A stretch of 64,000 bases of DNA from a bacterium A37T11 (lineage in GTDB: Bacteria > Bacteroidota > Bacteroidia > Sphingobacteriales > Sphingobacteriaceae): contig FOBR01000002.1 in assembly GCA_900109895.1 (NCBI GenBank), forward strand, positions 243,152-307,151. The letters run 5' to 3'. Shown piece by piece: positions 57,504-64,000 of the stretch. The position numbers were made by a program, and so were the translations under genes. Numbering within the stretch: the stretch's first letter is position 1; every line of letters begins with the position of its first letter. The notes beneath the pieces were generated by a model. It was not told the DNA's origin, did no database searches, and saw only the letters and a list, made by a program, of their open reading frames with translations.

Positions 57504-58034
57504 ATGAATATTAGCGATTTAAATGAACTATTTTACAAAAAACTATCAGAAAGAATTTCTAAACTTAGAAAAATATTTATACTTTCCTATGAGGCAGTAG
57601 CTAAAGGAACTGGCTTAACAGGTGTTACCATAAAAAAAATTGAAGAATCCAAGGGGACATCATATATTAACAGCATTATACCCATTATCAATTTCTATGG
57701 CATCAACCATGCTGATTTCTTTAATTTCTCCAAACCACTACCTTCCGAAACACAGCTACGAAAGAATATGATCGCTTTTCACAAGGAGCACAATTCCACA
57801 GCTTATGAAGTGATTTTTGAAAAACCAGATCTCATTGATTTGATTGAACTCAGGTTGCTTGATTCAACTTTATTCGACACTTGGGTTACTGATAAAGATG
57901 TTTTCGCTTTTTGCAAAAAAAACTACAAGATTAGCTACACCAGCATTCCAAACACGTTGGACCTAGCCGTAAAAAAAGGATTCCTTATCCGTGAACCATC
58001 TGCCAAACCGAAGCAGTATAAGAAAAAATTATAA
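57504..58034 (+). CDS. XRE-like helix-turn-helix regulator
   Basis: 176 residues. An N-terminal HTH of Xre type (about 10-70: ISKLRKIFILSYEAVAKGTG then LTGVTIKKIEESKGTSYINS) is followed by a second, alpha-helical domain with a winged-helix feel (about 95-170). Effector unknown. It is divergent from the SusC operon (505 bp between) and convergent with the AAA-ATPase gene, with stops overlapping by 6 nt. Confidence 0.75.
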   Translation: MNISDLNELFYKKLSERISKLRKIFILSYEAVAKGTGLTGVTIKKIEESKGTSYINSIIPIINFYGINHADFFNFSKPLPSETQLRKNMIAFHKEHNSTAYEVIFEKPDLIDLIELRLLDSTLFDTWVTDKDVFAFCKKNYKISYTSIPNTLDLAVKKGFLIREPSAKPKQYKKKL

Positions 58035-59576
58035 TTCCTTAACGAGATACTCCGCCACTGATTTCATTTTGGAAGAAAAATTAATTCCAATGGCCACCTT
58101 TTGACGGGGATCGAGTTGATAGGGCTTCAGGTAGCTGCTATCAAGGATCTGATTCAGTGCTTCATCTGCAGTTTTATCCAGCTTAAACTCCAATGCATAA
58201 ATATGGGTATTGGTTTTTACCGCAATGTCCAGCCTGCCCACTGCATTGGAAATCTCACTTTCCTGATTGATCCCTAATAATTGGAACGTATTGAAAATTA
58301 TCCCATGGAAAAAACGCTCCGTGGCACCAATCCAAACCGGATTGGGAATGCTGATAAATAAGGTATCCAATACTTCGATCACATATGGAATGTCGTTACG
58401 GATAAATGCCATTCTAAGGTTATCAACCTTTGGTAAGATATGCCCAGGGTTGATAAACGTAAAACCTGCAGCGATAAAATCCAGTACACTTTGTTTGACC
58501 TCTTTGTTTGGATACCCGAGCGTAAAAGTTTGCGTTTTCCATTCAGCCTTCTTAACCGTAAGGAAGCCCGTCTGGAACATCAGTGCGGTTGTATCAATGG
58601 CTTCTGTATTGTAATCCTTCAATGACTGAGCTCCCACCGTAATATCTTCATTCTTAAACAAGTAACTAGATGGGCGCTTGCGTACATCCTGTATCAGAAA
58701 GGAAGGCGCCCCTGTATCGATCCAGAAATTGTCAAAATGGCCATACTTCATGTAACTGAGCAGTGAAAACGGGTTATAAACCGTGTGTTCGCCGCCCCAA
58801 GAATATCCATTATACCATTCTTTCACCTCAGCCAGTTTTTCTTCACGGCTCATTTCTTCCCTTTCAGCCCATTTATCAATTTCAGGAATAAATGTTTTTT
58901 CCAGTTCCTGCTGCGTGATACCCACCAATTCATTCATGTTTTCCACCATGGAAATATCTTCCAGGTTATTCAGGCTCGAAAATATGCCCACTTTACTAAA
59001 GCGACTTACTCCGGTGATGAGCAAGAACCGGATTTGATCATCGGCATCTTTCAAAATCGAATAAAAGTTACGGAAGATTTCCCTGTTTTCGGCTACCTTC
59101 TCTGAGTCATCCAAGTAATCGACCATAGGCTTATCGTATTCGTCGACTAAAATGATAACTTTCTGATTTACAGAAGATTTTTTGATCAATTCCTTGAATT
59201 TATCCTTTGGCGTCTTTTCTGACAATTGGATGCCCAGTTCCTCCGCTACCTCATCCAATTCCCTGCTGAGTGCCTCAGCCAGGCCGTGATCCTGGTAATT
59301 GGCACGACTGATGCGCAAATGGATGACCGGGTGGTTTTGCTCCCAGTCCCAGTGGTCATAAATCCATAGCCCTTCAAACAGCTCCCTGCTTCCGCTAAAC
59401 AATTCTTTGACGGTTGCCAGCAATAATGACTTTCCAAACCGTCTTGGACGGCTCAGGAAAAAATAGTTTCCAAAAGCCACCAATTGATGTATATATTCGG
59501 TTTTATCAATATATAAAAAACCCTCTTCGCGGATTTTCCGGAAGGATTGTAAGCCTATGGGATATTTTCTGGTCAT
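58029..59576 (-). CDS. AAA-ATPase-like protein with C-terminal PD-(D/E)XK nuclease-type domain
   Basis: 515 residues. The N terminus GLQSFRKIREEGFLYIDKTE and the P-loop RPRRFGKSLLL with Walker B VIILVDEYDKP match the AAA-ATPase_like family (PF09820 type). The C-terminal domain has the nuclease-like E-x-K site in IYALEFKLDKTADEAL (PDDEXK_9 type). Such genes are common, often multicopy, and of unknown function in Bacteroidota; a mobile or defence role is suspected. It splits the redox-related genes on either side. Confidence 0.9.
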   Translation of the reverse strand: MTRKYPIGLQSFRKIREEGFLYIDKTEYIHQLVAFGNYFFLSRPRRFGKSLLLATVKELFSGSRELFEGLWIYDHWDWEQNHPVIHLRISRANYQDHGLAEALSRELDEVAEELGIQLSEKTPKDKFKELIKKSSVNQKVIILVDEYDKPMVDYLDDSEKVAENREIFRNFYSILKDADDQIRFLLITGVSRFSKVGIFSSLNNLEDISMVENMNELVGITQQELEKTFIPEIDKWAEREEMSREEKLAEVKEWYNGYSWGGEHTVYNPFSLLSYMKYGHFDNFWIDTGAPSFLIQDVRKRPSSYLFKNEDITVGAQSLKDYNTEAIDTTALMFQTGFLTVKKAEWKTQTFTLGYPNKEVKQSVLDFIAAGFTFINPGHILPKVDNLRMAFIRNDIPYVIEVLDTLFISIPNPVWIGATERFFHGIIFNTFQLLGINQESEISNAVGRLDIAVKTNTHIYALEFKLDKTADEALNQILDSSYLKPYQLDPRQKVAIGINFSSKMKSVAEYLVKEL

Positions 59577-59677
59577 AGTTTACAAATATAAGTTATTTTC
59601 TTTTATTCACTTTTCAAAGAAGAAAAGTGATGATGCTGTATTCTGGCCAGGCTGATCGTGGCCCGGGTCAAGCGTCA

Positions 59678-59824
59678 TTATAGCACAAGAATTTTTTGAC
59701 GATTAATACTTTCCAGCAGAAACGGATTGGTTACTGTTTCCTCAGCTACCAAGTCAACATTTTTCTGAAGCAAATCCTGTAAGGCATATAATAGCTTAAA
59801 ATAATTATCACCATCTTCATGCAT
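59678..59824 (-). pseudogene. C-terminal remnant of a MntA-type nucleotidyltransferase
   Basis: DNYFKLLYALQDLLQKNVDL, then VAEETVTNPFLLESINRQKI matches the end of minimal nucleotidyltransferases (MNT, partner of HepT). The catalytic GSxAR/DxD part is absent upstream in any frame. No hepT is nearby. So this is a degraded toxin-antitoxin-like antitoxin gene. Confidence 0.6.
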
Positions 59825-59952
59825 ATTACCTGTAGCAGGTAACATTTTCGTTCTGTAAATGGAATAGGACTTAAAAATTAACGAACATGTACTTGGAAAG
59901 GGAGCACACATTTATCAAGGCAGCACCCGGCTCCTTTAGGGTCAAATACCCC

Positions 59953-60642
59953 TTATCTCTTATTTAAATAAAAACTAAAACAGTACCTCCCCCGATCATT
60001 CAGGTCATACACATCAATGACCCGATGCCGGTCAAACACATCCGGATCCTCATTAGCAGCAAGAATACAGCTGTGAATATACAGGTATGGCCACTGAAGT
60101 ACACCCTGTTCATTGACCATTAAGGGCGGGGAAGCCAGTGTGAGTGTATTTTTATCCAGCACAGCCGTTTTGATCTTCGCCTGGCTGATCGTGTCAATGG
60201 TGCGGGCACGGTATTGCAGGTTCAGGCCGGTATCCAGCACCATAAACTCATTTCGATATAAATATACATACACTACTTTATTATGCATGGGATCCACTAA
60301 TAAGCTACCCAGCGTCGTAAAAAAATCATCCTGCTGACCCCTTAAGAGGCCAGAAACAAAATATACACGATCGGGCAGGACGAACTTACCCAACATATTC
60401 TTCCCCTTTACCCGGCTTACCACCAAGAAAGAAGCCGGGCCAATCCGTTCACGGTAAATAGTGGGGATGGGCAGCTTTTTCAATTCCGGCTTTATTGGGG
60501 GTAGCGTATGATGCCTGATCTCCCTTCGAAAACCCTTAAACTGGTGGTATGGATTCTTCCCCCTCCAAAAGTACAACCCTAAAGTAATTATCAAGGCAAA
60601 CAACGCACAGGTACACAGCGTAAAAAAAGTCCTTTTTTTCAT
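59953..60642 (-). CDS. membrane-anchored propeller-like protein, short form
   Basis: 229 residues with an N-terminal membrane anchor or uncleaved signal (about 5-25). The rest is beta-rich and resembles uncharacterised Sphingobacteriales proteins found next to MauE and DUF6520 genes: NLQYRARTIDTISQAKIKTA and TLASPPLMVNEQGVLQWPYL. From memory those relatives are clearly longer, and this one stops right after RYCFSFYLNKR, so it may be shortened at both ends. It lies 84 nt after the DUF6520 gene. Confidence 0.65.
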   Translation of the reverse strand: MKKRTFFTLCTCALFALIITLGLYFWRGKNPYHQFKGFRREIRHHTLPPIKPELKKLPIPTIYRERIGPASFLVVSRVKGKNMLGKFVLPDRVYFVSGLLRGQQDDFFTTLGSLLVDPMHNKVVYVYLYRNEFMVLDTGLNLQYRARTIDTISQAKIKTAVLDKNTLTLASPPLMVNEQGVLQWPYLYIHSCILAANEDPDVFDRHRVIDVYDLNDRGRYCFSFYLNKR

Positions 60643-60726
60643 CCTATATAAGTTTAGCCTATAAAAAAGCAGGGCCGCCCTACACCGACGACCCCGCCAA
60701 GGGAACGAATCCCTTAAACAAAACGA

Positions 60727-61008
60727 CTACAACGGACGCCTTAACAATTGACAATCGTCAATGGAATATGCATTGAAACTGTTTCCGCTCACGCTGCAGG
60801 TACAAATCGCCCCATTATTGTCAGGCGAACACTGCCCGGCATTAGCAGGGTCCGAATCGCAGTTTGCACATGGAGACTCACCATCTGCTCCTTTTTGTTG
60901 ATAAGCGCTGGTTGTTTTGTGAAGCTTAGCTTCCACTTCCTGACCGATGAAGGTTCCTAAAGCCATGAATAACATGATCACGGCTACTAATTTTTGTCTT
61001 TTGGACAT
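60727..61008 (-). CDS. DUF6520-type Cys-rich secreted peptide
   Basis: 93 residues. A signal peptide (about 1-27) ends in EVEAK. The mature part is about 65 residues with six Cys (SPCANC, GQCSP, ICTCS, DDCQ), able to form three disulfides. It sits 16 nt after the MauE-like gene. The family has no known function. An even Cys count next to a redox membrane protein suggests a disulfide-bonded secreted product. Confidence 0.8.
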   Translation of the reverse strand: MSKRQKLVAVIMLFMALGTFIGQEVEAKLHKTTSAYQQKGADGESPCANCDSDPANAGQCSPDNNGAICTCSVSGNSFNAYSIDDCQLLRRPL

Positions 61009-61024
61009 GGGATTAAAAATTTAA

Positions 61025-61564
61025 TTAACTAATATGAATTTCGTTTGTTGAGGGTGTGACCGTCCTGGACGGGATTACCTTTTTTTTTGATGGTTGCGAT
61101 GAACTTTGCCTCCTTTTTTTGGGTGAATAATTTGGGTTAATTAGACAAATACCGATAATCGCGAAGCCTACAAACACACTGTTTAGCACGATATGCGCGC
61201 CTGGGGACAGGCTTTTCATCAGGAAGTTGCAGCCACAGGGCATGGTCGTGCCGCTGCGTTTGAGCAGCACGATGTAGCCGATAAATAACAACATAAGTGT
61301 AAAGAAGCTGTAAAAGCCAATAAGACGTGCTCGTGGCCAGGCCAGCAACCCTCCAATGGCCAGTTCCAAACTGGGAATAAACCATGCTATGAAATCTTCC
61401 ATTCCGGTTAGGATGGGCGATTTGCCAACCTGCACCCGGAAGCGTTGGTAGTGAGAAAACTTGTCCAGGGCCGAGTACAGGAACAAGGCCCCGCAGAGCA
61501 CCAGGACAATCTCCAAAACCCCTTCCCGGTTTATCGTAAACGATCTTTTTTGCTTGGTTTTCAT
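61025..61564 (-). CDS. MauE/DoxX-like redox-associated membrane protein
   Basis: 179 residues with four membrane segments in the MauE/DoxX arrangement (about 18-33, 50-75, 80-102, 120-142). GTTMPCGCNF between segments 3 and 4 carries the Cys pair expected of MauE-type proteins. MauE is needed for disulfide formation in methylamine dehydrogenase. It is the first gene of MauE-DUF6520-propeller, preceded by a 20-bp palindrome. Confidence 0.85.
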   Translation of the reverse strand: MKTKQKRSFTINREGVLEIVLVLCGALFLYSALDKFSHYQRFRVQVGKSPILTGMEDFIAWFIPSLELAIGGLLAWPRARLIGFYSFFTLMLLFIGYIVLLKRSGTTMPCGCNFLMKSLSPGAHIVLNSVFVGFAIIGICLINPNYSPKKRRQSSSQPSKKKVIPSRTVTPSTNEIHIS

Positions 61565-61571
61565 ACTACAA

Positions 61572-61591
61572 AGGTCGTTCAGAAACGACCT
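61572..61591. promoter_or_regulatory. palindrome upstream of the MauE-like gene
   Basis: AGGTCGTT (61572-61579) and AACGACCT (61584-61591) with a 4-nt spacer, 8 nt before the start codon. An operator, or the terminator of the AraC gene. Confidence 0.5.
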
Positions 61592-61663
61592 ATTAAATTA
61601 TCCATGTTGATCATCCGGAGGTTAAAAAATCAACAGAAAATGATCAGATTGGATGCTTTTGTA

Positions 61664-62665
61664 TTACCTTGGATCGTACGGGTACAAGGTAGTCCGGAAA
61701 GGCGTATGCCCGTAGTAATTTCGGTAGGCTTTGCAGAAGTTGCCGGTTTCGGAATAACCACTTAGGTGGGCTACCGTGCCGACCGATTCTTTCTGGAAAA
61801 GCAGGCGGCGGGCTGCACGTAGCTGGTAGCGGAATAAATACTCGCCGCTGGTACAGCCAAAGGCCGCCTTAAAGGCCCTGTTTATGCTCAACGGTGTGCG
61901 GCCATAGATTAAAGCCAGTATCTCGGCCGGTTTGACCTTGATTTTCCCCAGCAAATGTTGGTGTAGGTACCGGCGCATGGCAAAGGCTTTGCGGTGCTCG
62001 CGCACCACCTGCTCCAGGTAGGTTTGCAGCAACGCATCGCCATCGCTTTCCAACCGGGCATCCAGCAGGCTGACATTGGGGTGGCTGGCATCGTAGAGTT
62101 TATTCAACCAGGCAATGATGGCTGCTGAGTAAGGAAGGGAAGGCAGCGCTTCAAAATGCACCGGATGCTGTGCCAGGCTGCAGATCAGCGAGCCCAGCTC
62201 GGGGTATACGGTGGCACTGTCCTGCAGCCATTGGGTGGGATAGTGGATATAAAATGCCTGGCAACGGTCACCGGTCAGTTCCAGCGTAAACTCCCCTACC
62301 CCGATCTGAAACACCAGGCACTGCCTGCGGCCCAGACGCAGCAGGACCTGTCCTTCCCAATGCAGCTTGGCCGATCCTTCGTCCATTGCCAGGAAATAAA
62401 GGCCCGGCTCAGCAAAGGCTACCTGCATGGTGCATTTGCTATCCTGCTGCATTACGAGGCGACCCAGCGGGCAGGCCAAGTCTGGCCGGTACTGGGCCAG
62501 CAGCTGGCGCTGCGCTGATTTCAGCAACACCCCGTCAGCAAAAGGCAATGGGCGCTTGACAAATGCCGGAAATTCACGGCCAACAGGTTTTTGAAAGAAC
62601 AGGGGTTCGGTAAAGGAGAACCCGAAGGGCGCAAGCCCTTTTGTGTAGGTAGCGTGTGTGTGCAT
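61664..62665 (-). CDS. AraC-family transcriptional regulator
   Basis: 333 residues. The C-terminal AraC HTH pair is visible: LILGKIKVKPAEILALIYGR-like first part (here LLGKIKVKPAEILALIYGRT) and GTVAHLSGYSETGNFCKAYR, NYYGHTPFRT at the end. The N-terminal half (about 1-200) is an effector or dimer domain of no known ligand. It follows the Crp/Fnr-type gene by 21 nt and lies 100 bp upstream of the MauE-like gene, which it may control. Confidence 0.88.
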   Translation of the reverse strand: MHTHATYTKGLAPFGFSFTEPLFFQKPVGREFPAFVKRPLPFADGVLLKSAQRQLLAQYRPDLACPLGRLVMQQDSKCTMQVAFAEPGLYFLAMDEGSAKLHWEGQVLLRLGRRQCLVFQIGVGEFTLELTGDRCQAFYIHYPTQWLQDSATVYPELGSLICSLAQHPVHFEALPSLPYSAAIIAWLNKLYDASHPNVSLLDARLESDGDALLQTYLEQVVREHRKAFAMRRYLHQHLLGKIKVKPAEILALIYGRTPLSINRAFKAAFGCTSGEYLFRYQLRAARRLLFQKESVGTVAHLSGYSETGNFCKAYRNYYGHTPFRTTLYPYDPR

Positions 62666-62686
62666 GATTTTCGTATTTATATGTGA

Positions 62687-63262
62687 TCATTTGAGGTTTT
62701 TTAGGAATTGGTTCCGTATCCGTTCTATGGTTTTTTCGTGAATCCCCAGAAATTTGGCTACATCTTTGGCGCTGGCAAATAAAAATAGGTTTATATGGTG
62801 TTCCATCAGCTTTAGCAACCGTTTTTCTGCGGGCTTGGTATGTAGTTTTTGCATCAGGAGATTCATAAACTCCACCCCTACCATCCTTAGGAAAGTCCAG
62901 GCAAAGAGCGGATCATTCATAAACAATGCTTTAAAATGCGTAAATTCAATCAAATAAAACGATCCTTCGGAATAGACTTCCAGATTGGCAACGGCCGGCC
63001 GCTGGAGAAAAAAACTATCCAATTGCGCCAGCAACTCACCGGGTTGGGAAAAACTGGCGGTGATCTTTTCGCCATTTTCATCTATATAATACATCCGGCC
63101 CATCCCCTCGCGCATGATATACAGGTCTTTTTGTTCCTGCCCTTCGCGCAGCAATTGTAACTTGTCGCCCGGATGGAGTATTCGGACAATGGGAAGTAAT
63201 TTGTCATGAATGGATTTTTCGGGATACTGATAACGGCTGAACAACTCGATTAGTACTTGCAT
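62687..63262 (-). CDS. Crp/Fnr-family transcriptional regulator
   Basis: 191 residues. A cyclic-nucleotide-binding type sensor domain (about 20-120: GMGRMYYIDENGEKITASFS) joins a short HTH (about 150-191: ASAKDVAKFLGIHEKTIERI). No Fe-S Cys cluster is seen, so it is not a typical Fnr oxygen sensor. A 13-bp inverted repeat 24 bp upstream is a candidate autoregulatory site. Confidence 0.88.
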   Translation of the reverse strand: MQVLIELFSRYQYPEKSIHDKLLPIVRILHPGDKLQLLREGQEQKDLYIMREGMGRMYYIDENGEKITASFSQPGELLAQLDSFFLQRPAVANLEVYSEGSFYLIEFTHFKALFMNDPLFAWTFLRMVGVEFMNLLMQKLHTKPAEKRLLKLMEHHINLFLFASAKDVAKFLGIHEKTIERIRNQFLKNLK

Positions 63263-63286
63263 TGATTTCTAAAAAGTTAAACATAA

Positions 63287-63328
63287 TTTTACATAACAAA
63301 CAGATTTGTAGCTGATTGTTATGTAAAA
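63287..63328. promoter_or_regulatory. 13-bp inverted repeat upstream of the Crp/Fnr-type gene
   Basis: TTTTACATAACAA (63287-63299) and TTGTTATGTAAAA (63316-63328), perfect, spacer 16 nt. Located 24 bp from the start codon, so it fits an operator better than a terminator. Confidence 0.6.
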
Positions 63329-63433
63329 ATAGGTAATGAAAATCAATTTTTATAGTGAAAATGTCGTGTTTTTCAGAAAGTTTTGGTGGTTTGGGAAATA
63401 TTGTTATTTTGAGGTAAAGAGAACTTCTGATTT

Positions 63434-64000
63434 CTATTTCCGCTTCCTCCTAATCAATAACACCGTACCAGCAATCAATCCCAAAACAGGGATCAGTCCC
63501 AGCATAACCCATCGAAGCGCCGTGATACTAGAGCCTTTAATCGTCATCGTATTATCAATAGGATCAGGCCAAGTCGGTTCGATCGGGAATTGTCCATACG
63601 TAAACCAGCCCAAAAATCCCTGATAGAAATCAGCATTGCCTGTTCCGGAATAGCCGTTAGCCAGTTCAGCATTACTCAGGAAATCAGCATCGCCGGTCAC
63701 CAGAATACGTTGTTCCTTACCTTTTATCTTCCGGGTCAATGCCAGGGCGGTAGGTATTGCAGCCTTCTTATCCCCAGCCTCGGGGTTATACACAATATCG
63801 GCTGAATCCAGCACCAGCTTGCCGGTTTTGTTCCAAGTCTTTTCTGCATCGGTGCGCAGCAATTCGCGGATAGTAAAAGCACCGGAATCCGTATGCGTAA
63901 GTCCAGCAACGTTGCGGGTGCTGATGGGTTTAGCCAGCCGGAGCAAGCGCGTCACACTTCTACCAAACTCCGTACCCAGCGAAGTCACCAATGACTTGAC
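63434..64000 (-). CDS. GldG-like ABC-type gliding/transport protein, 3' part (5' end outside window)
   Basis: Open to the window edge (VKSLVTSLGTEFGRSVTRLL at the edge). The C terminus ends with a membrane segment (RWVMLGLIPVLGLIAGTVLL) and RRKRK. The preceding domain (LVTGDADFLSNAELANGYSG) matches the ABC_transp_aux/GldG type found fused to or next to ABC-2 permeases. Its ATPase is not in the window. Confidence 0.75.
   Translation of the reverse strand, partial: VKSLVTSLGTEFGRSVTRLLRLAKPISTRNVAGLTHTDSGAFTIRELLRTDAEKTWNKTGKLVLDSADIVYNPEAGDKKAAIPTALALTRKIKGKEQRILVTGDADFLSNAELANGYSGTGNADFYQGFLGWFTYGQFPIEPTWPDPIDNTMTIKGSSITALRWVMLGLIPVLGLIAGTVLLIRRKRK

Noticed and set aside
50155..60642. Possible transposon or integrative element carrying the accessory genes
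   Set aside because: No transposase, integrase, tRNA-end duplication or terminal repeats were found; xer at 10.4 kb is a housekeeping type.

Overview
This window is a chromosomal segment of a Bacteroidota bacterium, most likely a member of the Sphingobacteriaceae (Pedobacter/Mucilaginibacter type). The evidence is the two SusC/SusD pairs, a FecI/FecR sigma/anti-sigma pair, DUF4199, DUF4998, DUF5000-type and DUF6520-type proteins, an OmpA protein with a thrombospondin type 3 repeat, and promoters of the Bacteroidota type (TTTG, 18-21 nt, TAnnTTTG). Nothing indicates a plasmid or phage. No insertion sequence, CRISPR array or rRNA was seen.

Layout. 1-12 kb is housekeeping: the 3' part of lon, a PhoB-like response regulator, alaS with a TlpA-like lipoprotein, an OmpA porin, a DEAD-box helicase, tRNA-His, a XerC/XerD recombinase and ubiX. 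Two short promoter-plus-terminator units here look like small RNA genes. 12-16.5 kb holds an ankyrin protein, a PspC-like protein and an operon of queH with a three-gene ABC importer. 16.5-21 kb holds two family 2 glycosyltransferases, DUF4199, an acidic hypothetical protein and a dihydroorotase homologue that has lost its metal ligands. 21-28.3 kb is a storage-glucan operon (GH31, glgB, glgA, glgC). 28.4-32.7 kb holds a TrmH-type methyltransferase, two tRNA-Leu genes, DUF2795, a LolD-type ATPase, an acyltransferase and an M20 dipeptidase. 32.7-37.1 kb is a rhamnose-related group (GH106-type enzyme, GntR regulator, L-rhamnose mutarotase).

37.3-47.6 kb is a nutrient-uptake locus: sigma factor, FecR, SusC, SusD, two surface lipoproteins and a secreted endonuclease/exonuclease/phosphatase-fold enzyme. 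It has no glycosidase of its own. 48-51 kb is degraded: a TonB-receptor-like gene broken by an internal deletion and a frameshift, then a small FN3-like protein. 51.4-64 kb holds a second SusC/SusD pair with a thioredoxin-like lipoprotein or periplasmic protein and a long structured leader. It also holds a group with a MauE/DoxX-like membrane protein, a Cys-rich secreted DUF6520-type peptide and a propeller-like membrane-anchored protein, with Crp/Fnr and AraC regulators upstream. An AAA-ATPase/PD-(D/E)XK gene, an XRE-like regulator and a nucleotidyltransferase remnant lie between the two halves. The window ends inside a GldG-like gene.

The most interesting candidate system is the 51.8-63.3 kb set. 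Secreted Cys-rich peptide, MauE-like redox membrane protein, thioredoxin-like protein, small carboxypeptidase-domain-less SusC and SusD could form one envelope thiol or peptide export/uptake pathway. That is inference from gene content. All product names rest on motif recognition by eye; no database search was run.
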